Of a stretch of 20,493 nt of DNA, positions 1 to 6,871 are shown piece by piece. Positions within the stretch are counted from its first letter, which is position 1. Every line of letters starts with the position of its first letter. Source of the DNA: Promethearchaeota archaeon. Its GTDB lineage: Archaea; Asgardarchaeota; Lokiarchaeia; Sigynarchaeales; SOKP01. The notes beneath the pieces are model-generated. The model was not told where the DNA came from and searched no databases. It saw only the letters and a program-made list of their open reading frames with translations. The stretch spans positions 1 through 20,493 of the forward strand of contig JAEOTV010000162.1 of NCBI GenBank assembly GCA_016839635.1. The letters run 5' to 3'. A program made the translations under genes and the position numbers.

Positions 1-1392
1 CTGGTAAATCATCTAATTGATCAAGGAATAACTGGACTTGTTCCTGTTGGCACAACTGGAGAATTTGTTAATATGACCTTTGAAGAACGATTAAAAGTAA
101 TTGAAGTTGTTGTAGATGAGACAAATGGTCGAGTTCCAGTTATCGCAGGAACGGGAGACACAGGAACTAAATTAGTAATTAATAATACTAAAGCTGCAAC
201 TGATATTGGTGTTGATGCTGTATTAATTGTTACTCCTTATTTTTTGAAACCAAAAGCAAAGGGATTGTATGATCATTATTTTACTATAGCAGAAAAAACA
301 GATATTCCAATAATACTATATAATATACCTGTTTGTACAGGAGTAGAATTACCTTGGACCGTTGTAGAAGATCTCGTAGACATCGAAAACATTGTAGGTA
401 TTAAAGATTCCAGCGGAGATTATAAATATTTTTCCGCTTTATTAGAAAAAGTAAGTGATAAGATTTCAGTTCTTATTGGATGGGATGAAAATGTATTAGG
501 AGCTTTAGCAGGAGGTGCCGCAGGCTGTATTTTGGGATCTGCTAATGTTATGCCAAAGATCTGGCTTGAGATTTATAATCATGTAAAAAATAATCGATTA
601 CAAGAAGCTCAAACGCTTCAAAAAAAAATACAAAAATTAGCTAGACTTTTGATAAACTCAGGTGCTTTAGGAGCAAAAACTTGCCTAAATATGATGAAAG
701 TTCCGGTAGGTAAGACTCGTCAACCAATTATAATGGGTGATGCCCTCTCTTATGAAATAAAAGATGAATTACGCGTTGAACTTGAAAAATTAGGATTAAT
801 TGGAAAGACTGAAATACAATTTGAAGTTGGAGAGAAGTCAATAACAAGTCGTTTTTATGCTGTGGGGATAACTCCTCAAAAAATTACGGATTTTAATTTG
901 AAAGTTGGAGAATCATTAGTTGGGTCTCGTCCTGAACTTGCTCATATAGATTTACTTATTGGAGATAAAAAAGGACCGGTAGGTAATGCTTATGCTCGAG
1001 CTTTAGCGAATCCTGAAGAAGGACGCGAGGGACTTCAAGTCATACTTGAGCCCAATATGCAAGTAAAACCTCCTACTATTATGATTCCGACAGTACGACC
1101 AACTTCCTTACGTCATGCTAGTTTGACATATGGTCCCGCCCAAGCAGGTATTGCTAAAGCCGTAATGCAGTGTGTTGAAGATGGAATTCTTCCAAGAGAA
1201 CTAGCAGATGAGATTGTTCTAATTGTTAATGTTTTTGTTCATCCCAGCGCTAGTGCAAGAAAAAGAATATTTATTAACAATTACAAAGCTACTCGTAATG
1301 CTATTCGAAAAGCTATGGAAAATGTTCCGACTGTTGAAGATGGTATTGAAAATGCTGAGAATGCTCGACACCCATTTAGGAATGATCCTTAA
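1..1392 (+). CDS. DapA-family aldolase fused to formaldehyde-activating enzyme (Fae), 5'-truncated
   Basis: The reading frame is open from base 1, so the start lies outside the window; the visible part is 463 residues and only about 30 N-terminal residues seem missing. Residues 1-265 are a DHDPS/N-acetylneuraminate-lyase TIM barrel: GTTGE substrate loop (17-21), Tyr107 in LYNIP, and Schiff-base Lys135 in GIKDSSG. Two residues that mark true dihydrodipicolinate synthase are changed: the second Tyr of PYY is Phe (PYF, 79-81), and the Arg after the YNxP tyrosine motif is Cys (VCTG). Lysine biosynthesis is therefore doubtful, and another 2-oxo-acid aldolase is likelier. After a linker of about 35 residues, residues 303-463 match Fae, which condenses formaldehyde with tetrahydromethanopterin. 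The catalytic His is conserved (AHIDLLIG, His315), as are YGPAQAGIAKAV and VFVH. The fusion suggests that an aldehyde made or used by the aldolase, probably formaldehyde, is handed to Fae. That coupling is inference; the domain calls are firm. Confidence 0.9.
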   Translation: MVNHLIDQGITGLVPVGTTGEFVNMTFEERLKVIEVVVDETNGRVPVIAGTGDTGTKLVINNTKAATDIGVDAVLIVTPYFLKPKAKGLYDHYFTIAEKTDIPIILYNIPVCTGVELPWTVVEDLVDIENIVGIKDSSGDYKYFSALLEKVSDKISVLIGWDENVLGALAGGAAGCILGSANVMPKIWLEIYNHVKNNRLQEAQTLQKKIQKLARLLINSGALGAKTCLNMMKVPVGKTRQPIIMGDALSYEIKDELRVELEKLGLIGKTEIQFEVGEKSITSRFYAVGITPQKITDFNLKVGESLVGSRPELAHIDLLIGDKKGPVGNAYARALANPEEGREGLQVILEPNMQVKPPTIMIPTVRPTSLRHASLTYGPAQAGIAKAVMQCVEDGILPRELADEIVLIVNVFVHPSASARKRIFINNYKATRNAIRKAMENVPTVEDGIENAENARHPFRNDP

Positions 1393-1413
1393 TTAATAAT
1401 CTAAAAATTAAAA

Positions 1414-1968
1414 ATGATAAAATTTCCTAATAAATGCATAAAATGTAAAAAAGAAGGTCTTCAACTGGAAGAATTTATATATGCTAGTTCTATATTGATA
1501 CGGAGATTTAAAACTGTTTATCTCAAAATCCCTATATGCGATGATTGTAAAAAAGAATTAATGAGGTATGAAAAAATAAAGAAATATCTCAATTTAAAAT
1601 ACACATTTTTTTGCATATTCATAATTTCCATATTTTTTTTATATGTCTGGAGTTTGTATAATCCTGATGTATCGCTAACTATTATCATGTTTACTATAGT
1701 AGTATCTGTAATATCTGGTTCGATAGTCTTAATCTTACTTGTAAGCCATATAATATTCTATATGAAAAAATATGACAGGATCACGAATTATATTGAAATA
1801 AAAATAGATGGAACAATATTAATTAAGGATCCAGAATACAGAAAAACATATGAAGAATTTCAAGAAATTGAGAACTCTAAAGAAGATGAACTTTTTCATT
1901 GTCCTAAATGCAACACCCTTCTATTGATAGGTATGGAATATTGTCATGTCTGTGGCAAAAAAATATAA
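1414..1968 (+). CDS. Small membrane protein with N- and C-terminal zinc ribbons
   Basis: This 184-residue protein starts 21 bases after the aldolase-Fae stop codon and could be cotranscribed with it. It has an N-terminal Cys-pair module (CIKC at 8-11 and CDDC at 42-45), two hydrophobic helices at about 63-82 and 88-117, and a C-terminal zinc ribbon (CPKC at 163-166 and CHVC at 177-180). Both ends would bind zinc and face the same side of the membrane, probably the cytoplasm, with the two helices forming a hairpin. I do not recognise a named family. Small proteins that pair zinc ribbons with two helices are common in Asgard and other archaea, and their functions are unknown. A link to the upstream enzyme rests only on spacing and strand. 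Confidence 0.75.
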   Translation: MIKFPNKCIKCKKEGLQLEEFIYASSILIRRFKTVYLKIPICDDCKKELMRYEKIKKYLNLKYTFFCIFIISIFFLYVWSLYNPDVSLTIIMFTIVVSVISGSIVLILLVSHIIFYMKKYDRITNYIEIKIDGTILIKDPEYRKTYEEFQEIENSKEDELFHCPKCNTLLLIGMEYCHVCGKKI

Positions 1969-1970
1969 TA

Positions 1971-2015
1971 AGAATGTACTTAAAACTGCTTAAATTCTCA
2001 CATTCTAGTTTTTTT
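1971..2015 (+). terminator. Hairpin plus T-run after the zinc-ribbon gene
   Basis: The 7-base arms AGAATGT (1971-1977) and ACATTCT (2000-2006) are perfect inverted repeats with a 22-base loop, followed by a run of seven T (2009-2015). It lies directly after the stop codon and is the natural end of the first transcription unit. Archaea terminate mainly on T-runs, so the hairpin may be incidental. Confidence 0.45.
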
Positions 2016-2109
2016 ATATTTTATTAATTTAAACCAGTTCAGTTAAACTTTTTTAAAGTTGTCTTTATTCAAAGTTAATAGTTCATAACGTCAATATTGA
2101 TAATCTCAA

Positions 2110-2131
2110 GTATATATATGATATATATAAT
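2110..2131 (+). promoter_or_regulatory. TATA-like promoter region for the peroxiredoxin
   Basis: A long alternating TATATATA tract sits about 45-65 bases upstream of the Bcp start, the only strongly TATA-like segment in this 200-base gap. It would place transcription start around 2140-2155, giving a short leader. The tract is low-complexity, so the exact box is uncertain. Confidence 0.35.
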
Positions 2132-2175
2132 ACTAGTAATCCATTTTCATATAACTAAATAAAGTGAATTGTAAA

Positions 2176-2661
2176 ATGACAGAACAAATATTAGAATTAA
2201 AAATAGGTAGTAAGGCTCCTGAATTTACACTTCCTGATAAAGACAAAAAACAAGTAAATCTAAAAGATTATAAGGGTAAATATGTAATTCTATATTTTTA
2301 TCCAAAAGATAACACACCAGCATGTACCACTGAAGCTATTGGATTTACAGGAATTTTACCAGCCTTACAAAAATTAGATGCAATTGTCATAGGAATTAGT
2401 CCAGACTCTCCCGAATCCCATGCGAAATTTATTGAAAAAAAGGATTTAAAAGTAATTCTTTTGAGTGATGTAGATAAAAAAGTAATCAAAGAATACGGTA
2501 AATGGGGCAAGAAAAAATTTAGGGGAAAAGAATATATAGGTGTTATTAGAAGCACATTTTTAATAGATCCCGAAGGCAGGATTGCACATATATGGCCTAA
2601 AGTTTCTGTAAAGGGACATCCTGAAGATGTAGAAAGTGTTTTAAAAGAATTAACTAAATAA
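2176..2661 (+). CDS. bcp: Bcp/PrxQ-type peroxiredoxin (thiol peroxidase), one-Cys form
   Basis: A 161-residue AhpC/TSA-fold protein that reduces hydrogen peroxide and organic hydroperoxides with thiol electrons in the cytoplasm. The Bcp signature PKDNTPACTTEA carries the peroxidatic Cys50 (numbered from ATG 2176), with the preceding Pro and Thr of the active site. The supporting Arg lies in GVIRSTFLIDPEG. The resolving Cys five residues after the peroxidatic one in E. coli Bcp is Ile here, and the mature protein has no other Cys, so it should work by a one-Cys mechanism with an external thiol. An in-frame GTG at 2164 would add four residues including one more Cys. I prefer the ATG because the family begins close to this point. 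It has its own upstream TATA tract and a poly-T stop. Confidence 0.9.
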   Translation: MTEQILELKIGSKAPEFTLPDKDKKQVNLKDYKGKYVILYFYPKDNTPACTTEAIGFTGILPALQKLDAIVIGISPDSPESHAKFIEKKDLKVILLSDVDKKVIKEYGKWGKKKFRGKEYIGVIRSTFLIDPEGRIAHIWPKVSVKGHPEDVESVLKELTK

Positions 2662-2682
2662 TTTTTTTTACTCAATTTTTTT
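2661..2682 (+). terminator. Double poly-T terminator after bcp
   Basis: Runs of eight T (2662-2669) and seven T (2676-2682) follow directly after the bcp stop codon. T-rich stretches like this are the usual archaeal termination signal. They also separate bcp from the promoter of the next gene. Confidence 0.45.
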
Positions 2683-2686
2683 AAAT

Positions 2687-2698
2687 TTTATATAAAAT
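2687..2698 (+). promoter_or_regulatory. TATA box of the nitroreductase gene
   Basis: The sequence TTTATATAAAAT lies with its centre about 30 bases before the ATG at 2724. Archaeal transcription begins about 25 bases after the TATA centre, so the mRNA would be almost leaderless. This agrees with the lack of a Shine-Dalgarno sequence before this start. Confidence 0.5.
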
Positions 2699-2723
2699 AG
2701 ACAAATGTTTTAAATTGATTAGA

Positions 2724-3290
2724 ATGAATGTTGAAGAAACTATTAAAGGAAGAAGGGCTTTCCGTTCTTTAGAATCGATTGAAATTACAAATGAATTAAT
2801 CCTTAATTTTGCTAAAGTAGCACAGATTGCCCCTTCTTGTGCGAATAAGCAACCATGGAATTTTATTTTTGTGAAAGAAAAGGAACAATTAAAACGATTA
2901 TATATTACATTAACAACTGGCAATAAATGGGTAGAAAAAGCTTCAATGATTATTGCTGTATTTAGCAAACCAGAGAATGATTGTATCATTGGAGAAAGAA
3001 GATATTACTTATTTGATGTTGGATTAGCAACAGCTTTTATTATTTTAAGGGCTACAGAATTAGGATTTGTAGCCCATCCAATTGCTGGGTTTAATGAGGA
3101 GCAAGCAAAGAACATTCTTGAAATCCCCGATGAAATGAGATTAATTACATTAATAATAGTTGGTAAACATTCAAAAGAAATTAACCCTGTACTTTCTGAA
3201 TCCATGAAATTAGGTGAAAAACAAAGACCTCCAAGAAGAGGTTTGGAAGAATTTGCATACATAAATAGTTATAGTAAAAAAATTTGGTAG
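2724..3290 (+). CDS. Nitroreductase-family flavoprotein
   Basis: A 188-residue protein of the FMN-dependent nitroreductase superfamily, which reduces nitro compounds, quinones or other acceptors with NAD(P)H. The N-terminal FMN-phosphate motif is present as KGRRAFRSLE, and the second FMN loop as APSCANKQPW. The central region contains the usual dimer-forming helices (DVGLATAFIILRATELG), followed by the conserved LGF...HPIAGF segment and an IIVGK strand. The actual substrate cannot be read from the sequence. Starts possible are TTG 2715 and ATG 2724; the ATG gives the normal family N-terminus and fits the TATA spacing. The gene converges on the glycyl radical activase with only eight bases between stop codons. 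Confidence 0.88.
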   Translation: MNVEETIKGRRAFRSLESIEITNELILNFAKVAQIAPSCANKQPWNFIFVKEKEQLKRLYITLTTGNKWVEKASMIIAVFSKPENDCIIGERRYYLFDVGLATAFIILRATELGFVAHPIAGFNEEQAKNILEIPDEMRLITLIIVGKHSKEINPVLSESMKLGEKQRPPRRGLEEFAYINSYSKKIW

Positions 3291-3298
3291 ATTTTGAA

Positions 3299-4252
3299 TT
3301 AATAATCCATGGTAACTTTCAAACCGTAAGATTCTAAAATGTTTTTGAATTCACGGATTTTTTCTTCGCTTATAAAATTCATATCTTTTAAGGGGTAAAT
3401 TCTATCTAAATATTTGTATTTATGTTTCCCCCATTCATGATAATTTAATAGCGATATTTTCTCAATATCTTTTTCTGATAAAAATATAGCTAATTTTTCC
3501 ATATATTGATTAGAATCATTAAAATCGGGGATAACCGGTACTCTAACCCAAACATTCTTTTTATTTATCAAGCATTTTTCAAAATTCTTTAAAATTAATT
3601 CATTTGGTATTCCAGTTCCTTTTTGGTGCATTTTTGAATCTAAATGTTTGATGTCAAAAAGTATTAAATCGGTGTATAGCAAAATTTCTTCAAAATCTTC
3701 ACCTTTGACATAACCAGTAGTGTCTATGGTTGTATGTAAAGATTTTTTTTTAAATTCCTTTAATAAATTGAGTGTGAATTCTAATTGATAAAGTGGTTCT
3801 CCACCTGATATCGTGACTCCTCCTCCTGAATTATTATAAAATAACTCATCTTGCATAACTTCAGAAATAATATCATGAACTGATATCTTTTTACCTATCT
3901 TGTTTATTACATCTAGAGGACAGGCATCAATGCATTCCATACATAAATTGCATTCAGTTCTGCTTATTTGTAAAATATCATTATCAAAAAAAATTGCTTT
4001 CGAAGCACAAACTTCAAGACACTGCTTACATTGATCACATCGATCTCTTCTTAAAAAAAGTTCTGGAAAGGGATTAATTGATTCGGGGTTTGAACACCAT
4101 TCACATTTTAGAGGGCAGCCTTTAAGAAATACAGTTGTTCTTATTCCCGGACCATCATGAATACTGTATCTTTGAATGTTGAAAATAAATCCTTCCTTTC
4201 CTCTCTGGTTCTCTTTCAAAAATTTTGACTCTCCTATTATTTCTAGAAACAC
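3299..4252 (-). CDS. Glycyl radical enzyme activase (radical SAM)
   Basis: A 317-residue partner of the upstream glycyl radical enzyme. It cleaves S-adenosylmethionine reductively and abstracts the Cα hydrogen from the enzyme's C-terminal glycine. The radical-SAM cluster motif is GCPLKCEWC (Cys46, Cys50, Cys53, CX3CX2C). An inserted ferredoxin-like domain has two [4Fe-4S] motifs (Cys72/75/78/82 and Cys101/104/107/111), as in activases of dehydratase, decarboxylase and X-succinate synthase enzymes but not PflA of the simple type. SGGEP at 149-153 is the SAM-binding motif. The start is a GTG overlapping the end of the glycyl radical enzyme gene by 10 bases, which suggests translational coupling. 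A TTG 33 bases downstream is an alternative; the conserved domain starts only at about residue 21. Confidence 0.92.
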   Translation of the reverse strand: MFLEIIGESKFLKENQRGKEGFIFNIQRYSIHDGPGIRTTVFLKGCPLKCEWCSNPESINPFPELFLRRDRCDQCKQCLEVCASKAIFFDNDILQISRTECNLCMECIDACPLDVINKIGKKISVHDIISEVMQDELFYNNSGGGVTISGGEPLYQLEFTLNLLKEFKKKSLHTTIDTTGYVKGEDFEEILLYTDLILFDIKHLDSKMHQKGTGIPNELILKNFEKCLINKKNVWVRVPVIPDFNDSNQYMEKLAIFLSEKDIEKISLLNYHEWGKHKYKYLDRIYPLKDMNFISEEKIREFKNILESYGLKVTMDY

Positions 4253-6600
4253 TGAGGTGTACGTGCAATAATTGAATCTTGTAAATCCTTACTAAGATCA
4301 ACAAAGTAAGCGGAATATCCTGCTACCCTAACCATTAAATTGAAATACTTTTCTGGGTTCTTTTGAGCATCTTCTAATACTTCTTTCCCTACTGCATTAA
4401 ACTGAATATGATGGATTCCCAAGTCAGCCCATGATTTCAAATATTGAGCAAAAGCTTCTGCATTATGTCCCTTCAAATATTGTGGCATAAAGCTTTGATT
4501 TAAAAGATGATTCCAGCTGATGAGGGGATCAACTTTCGAAACGGATTTTAGTACAGCTGTTGGTCCTTTTTTATCTCTACCTCCTACTGGGGATATACTA
4601 CCATCATGAAGAGTTTCTCTAGCTTTTCTTCCATCTGGTGTTGCTTCACAACCTTTTCCTAAGAACCAGAATGCAGATGCTACTGTACCATCTGGTATAC
4701 AAGGAGTTCCTAAATTTGTTTTACATTTCATGGTTTCTTCCATAATCATTTTTCCTAGCTTTCTAGATATTGAGTCTACATAATCATCATCATTTCCGAA
4801 CTTAGGTGCCTCTATAAATTGTTTTCTAAGGTCTTTATATTTTCCTCTCCAATTTTTTCTTAATGCGTCAAGTAGCTCTGACATTGTAACTTTTTTTTCT
4901 TCAAATACTAATTTTTTAATTGCTGCAAAAGAGTCCGCTACATTATTTAATCCCAGAATAACAACATCGCGGTAATCTAATCCATAATTCCATTCTCGAA
5001 CATCTTGTGCTCTTTCAATAGCATCGTCATGTAATGCAGAAAGAAAAGGACGGGGAACATATTCTTTGTAAAAGGAATCAGCTATATTTGATAAAAACAC
5101 CAGTTTCTTAATTCTAAATTTGTAATTCTCAGTAAAATCTTTAATGAGTTCCTCAACAGATGTAGCTTTTTCTCCAATATTTTTTAGAGTTTTTGTTAAC
5201 TCTTGAGGAACTGGAATAGCAGTAGCCCATGCAGAACGATGATTAAAGTTTTTACCCGGGATTGTTGGGACCATACAATTGTTAATGGAGTAATTCTGAG
5301 CATCTTCTAAAGGAACACCTAAACTAACTAATCGAGTAATATTAACATTATCATTGAAAAAAGCAGGTTGAGGCATTCCAGTACTTATTACTTCAATCGC
5401 TTTTTCTATTAATTTTTTTGGTATTTTATTATTCCATCTTAAAGCTAATGGAGGAGTAACAGTTCTTACAGCACTCATAGCATCTAATACAATATAGGTC
5501 ATCTCGTTGGTCACATCTTCACCATCAGAATTTATTCCCCCTATTGTAATAGTCTGGAATCCTATCGCACCGCCTCCAGCACCAGACCAAACAGGAGGGT
5601 GCAGAAAACCTGTTTCTTGAGATTTTACAAATATGCACTCAACAAGTTCTTGAGCTTTTTCTCTAGTAATTATTTTATTTTTCAAATCATTCTCAAAAAA
5701 TGGGTTGAAAGAAACATCAAATCTTATCCCATCTCCGACCATTGGTACGTCGATGAAATTAATAATTAGATGGATAAGCCAATAAAATTGTAAAGCTTCT
5801 TGTAATGTTCTTGGTGGATTTTCAGGAATCCAATCACAAATATTTGCTATATTTTCTAATTCATTTATCCTTGTCGGGTTATTAGCTTTTTCTGCTTCTT
5901 TTCTGGCTAAGTTTGCATATCTTTTAGCCCAATTTATTGCTCCTTCCATAGTAATGATGACACTTTGTAAAAATTGTTTCTTATGAACATAATCTTCTCC
6001 ATTGTTGCTACCTTCTAACCATTCCTTCTCAAGTTTATCGAGGCGTTTTTCAGCTTCTCGAATAATTCCTTTTAAACCAATTTTGAAGAGTTTTTCAAAA
6101 TTTGGTGTAGCAGACTCCCAGTTAAATACATAAAATTCATTATATAGGTCTTTAGGAATAATATTCTTAAATAAGTGGTGTATCGATAAATTTTTCCAAT
6201 ATTTATCAATTTCTATAAGCTCTTTTCTCTCTTGCTCATTTAGCATGTCTGAATATATTTGACCAGGTGCTGTTTCTCTTTCTACCCATTTGTATGCAAA
6301 TTCTGGATAGTGAACAACCGAATCTGGTGTGGATGCAAAATTACCAATTATTAACTCTTCAGGCCTAATATATAATGTCATATTCTCCAAAATATATCTC
6401 AATCCTAATGCTCTTCTCAAAACCATCGGTTTTCCTTCAGATTGTTTGTAAGAGTCTGTTAAAAGTTTTGCTCGCTCTAAATCTAAGATCCATCTCATTC
6501 CAGGTCGATTTGCTCTGGCATCATCAGCAATATCAATATTTGCCACTTGTAAAGATTTTATTGGAGTGTTCATCATTAATTTTTGAGTTCTTTCAGTCAT
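4243..6600 (-). CDS. Glycyl radical enzyme of the PFL/dehydratase/X-succinate synthase superfamily, substrate unknown
   Basis: A 785-residue enzyme with the N-terminal PFL-like barrel and the C-terminal glycyl radical domain. The radical glycine is Gly761 in RVAGYSAYF. The active-site cysteine is Cys442 in the loop SINNCMVPTIPGK. Against E. coli pyruvate formate-lyase (ACCVSP) the first cysteine of the pair is Asn. Against glycerol, propanediol, choline, hydroxyproline and isethionate enzymes (GCVE) the catalytic Glu two residues after Cys is Val. It is therefore neither a normal formate-lyase nor a normal CxE-type eliminase. The xCMxP pattern recalls benzyl- or alkylsuccinate synthases, but the substrate is not decidable by eye. 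Translation starts at ATG 6600 behind a good Shine-Dalgarno sequence. It is the first gene of a two-gene operon with its activase. The enzyme is oxygen-labile and cytoplasmic. Confidence 0.9.
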   Translation of the reverse strand: MTERTQKLMMNTPIKSLQVANIDIADDARANRPGMRWILDLERAKLLTDSYKQSEGKPMVLRRALGLRYILENMTLYIRPEELIIGNFASTPDSVVHYPEFAYKWVERETAPGQIYSDMLNEQERKELIEIDKYWKNLSIHHLFKNIIPKDLYNEFYVFNWESATPNFEKLFKIGLKGIIREAEKRLDKLEKEWLEGSNNGEDYVHKKQFLQSVIITMEGAINWAKRYANLARKEAEKANNPTRINELENIANICDWIPENPPRTLQEALQFYWLIHLIINFIDVPMVGDGIRFDVSFNPFFENDLKNKIITREKAQELVECIFVKSQETGFLHPPVWSGAGGGAIGFQTITIGGINSDGEDVTNEMTYIVLDAMSAVRTVTPPLALRWNNKIPKKLIEKAIEVISTGMPQPAFFNDNVNITRLVSLGVPLEDAQNYSINNCMVPTIPGKNFNHRSAWATAIPVPQELTKTLKNIGEKATSVEELIKDFTENYKFRIKKLVFLSNIADSFYKEYVPRPFLSALHDDAIERAQDVREWNYGLDYRDVVILGLNNVADSFAAIKKLVFEEKKVTMSELLDALRKNWRGKYKDLRKQFIEAPKFGNDDDYVDSISRKLGKMIMEETMKCKTNLGTPCIPDGTVASAFWFLGKGCEATPDGRKARETLHDGSISPVGGRDKKGPTAVLKSVSKVDPLISWNHLLNQSFMPQYLKGHNAEAFAQYLKSWADLGIHHIQFNAVGKEVLEDAQKNPEKYFNLMVRVAGYSAYFVDLSKDLQDSIIARTPQCF

Positions 6601-6611
6601 AATTTTATAAA

Positions 6612-6618
6612 CTCCCTC
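6612..6618 (-). promoter_or_regulatory. Shine-Dalgarno sequence of the glycyl radical enzyme gene
   Basis: On the minus strand GAGGGAG lies 11 bases before ATG 6600. It is one of the clearest ribosome binding sites in the window and fixes this start. Confidence 0.55.
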
Positions 6619-6696
6619 ATTACAAAAATAAGTTGTTATTATTAGATATTAGATAAAACTAATAATTAATAAGATTAAAAATTTATTTAAACATTG

Positions 6697-6706
6697 TTTT
6701 TATAAA
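6697..6706 (-). promoter_or_regulatory. Possible TATA box of the glycyl radical operon
   Basis: On the minus strand this reads TTTATAAAAA, about 100 bases before the glycyl radical enzyme start, implying a leader of roughly 70 bases. A second TATA-like element (TTTAAATAAA) lies slightly closer to the gene. The region is very AT-rich, so the choice is uncertain. Confidence 0.3.
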
Positions 6707-6763
6707 TTAAATCTTTATTTATTATCCAAGTGTTAATCTTTTTGGATCTTTACCTATTTTCTA

Positions 6764-6776
6764 TTTTATAATAAAG
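6764..6776 (+). promoter_or_regulatory. Possible TATA box of the YyaL-like gene
   Basis: TTTTATAATAAAG lies about 100 bases before ATG 6872. A start about 25 bases downstream would fall in or beside the palindrome at 6785-6797, a typical place for a repressor site. A second candidate, GCTTATAACC near 6826-6835, would give a nearly leaderless mRNA. Confidence 0.3.
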
Positions 6777-6784
6777 TCAAAGAA

Positions 6785-6797
6785 TATGATTTTCATA
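6785..6797. promoter_or_regulatory. Palindrome TATGA-N3-TCATA, copy 1
   Basis: TATGATTTTCATA is a perfect 5-3-5 palindrome in the divergent intergenic region between the glycyl radical operon and the YyaL-like gene. An identical palindrome lies 66 bases downstream, centre to centre. Two copies of one short palindrome in a shared control region suggest binding sites for a dimeric regulator. The regulator is unknown. Confidence 0.45.
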
Positions 6798-6850
6798 CTT
6801 AAGTTCATTTTTAATAATATTAATAGCTTATAACCAACGTTTTGATATTC

Positions 6851-6863
6851 TATGAAAATCATA
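6851..6863. promoter_or_regulatory. Palindrome TATGA-N3-TCATA, copy 2
   Basis: TATGAAAATCATA is the second copy; it ends eight bases before the ATG at 6872. Because each copy is itself palindromic, the two also form a 13-base inverted repeat with a 53-base spacer. They could act as paired operators or as a stem in RNA, and the first is the simpler reading. Confidence 0.45.
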
Positions 6864-6871
6864 ATTAATAT

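Noticed and set aside
1..903. Calling the aldolase half dapA (lysine biosynthesis)
   Set aside because: The Schiff-base Lys and GTTGE are shared by the whole superfamily, while the DHDPS-specific second Tyr of PYY and the Arg after YNxP are missing. No lysine or diaminopimelate genes are nearby.
2298..2675. 125-codon frame on the minus strand across bcp
   Set aside because: It lies opposite a clearly conserved peroxiredoxin and has no recognisable family pattern. The same holds for the minus-strand frames at 2681-2989 and 3005-3262 opposite the nitroreductase.
4243..6600. Calling the glycyl radical enzyme pyruvate formate-lyase (pflB)
   Set aside because: PFL needs two adjacent active-site cysteines. 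Here the first is Asn. The activase also has the ferredoxin-like insertion seen with other glycyl radical enzymes.
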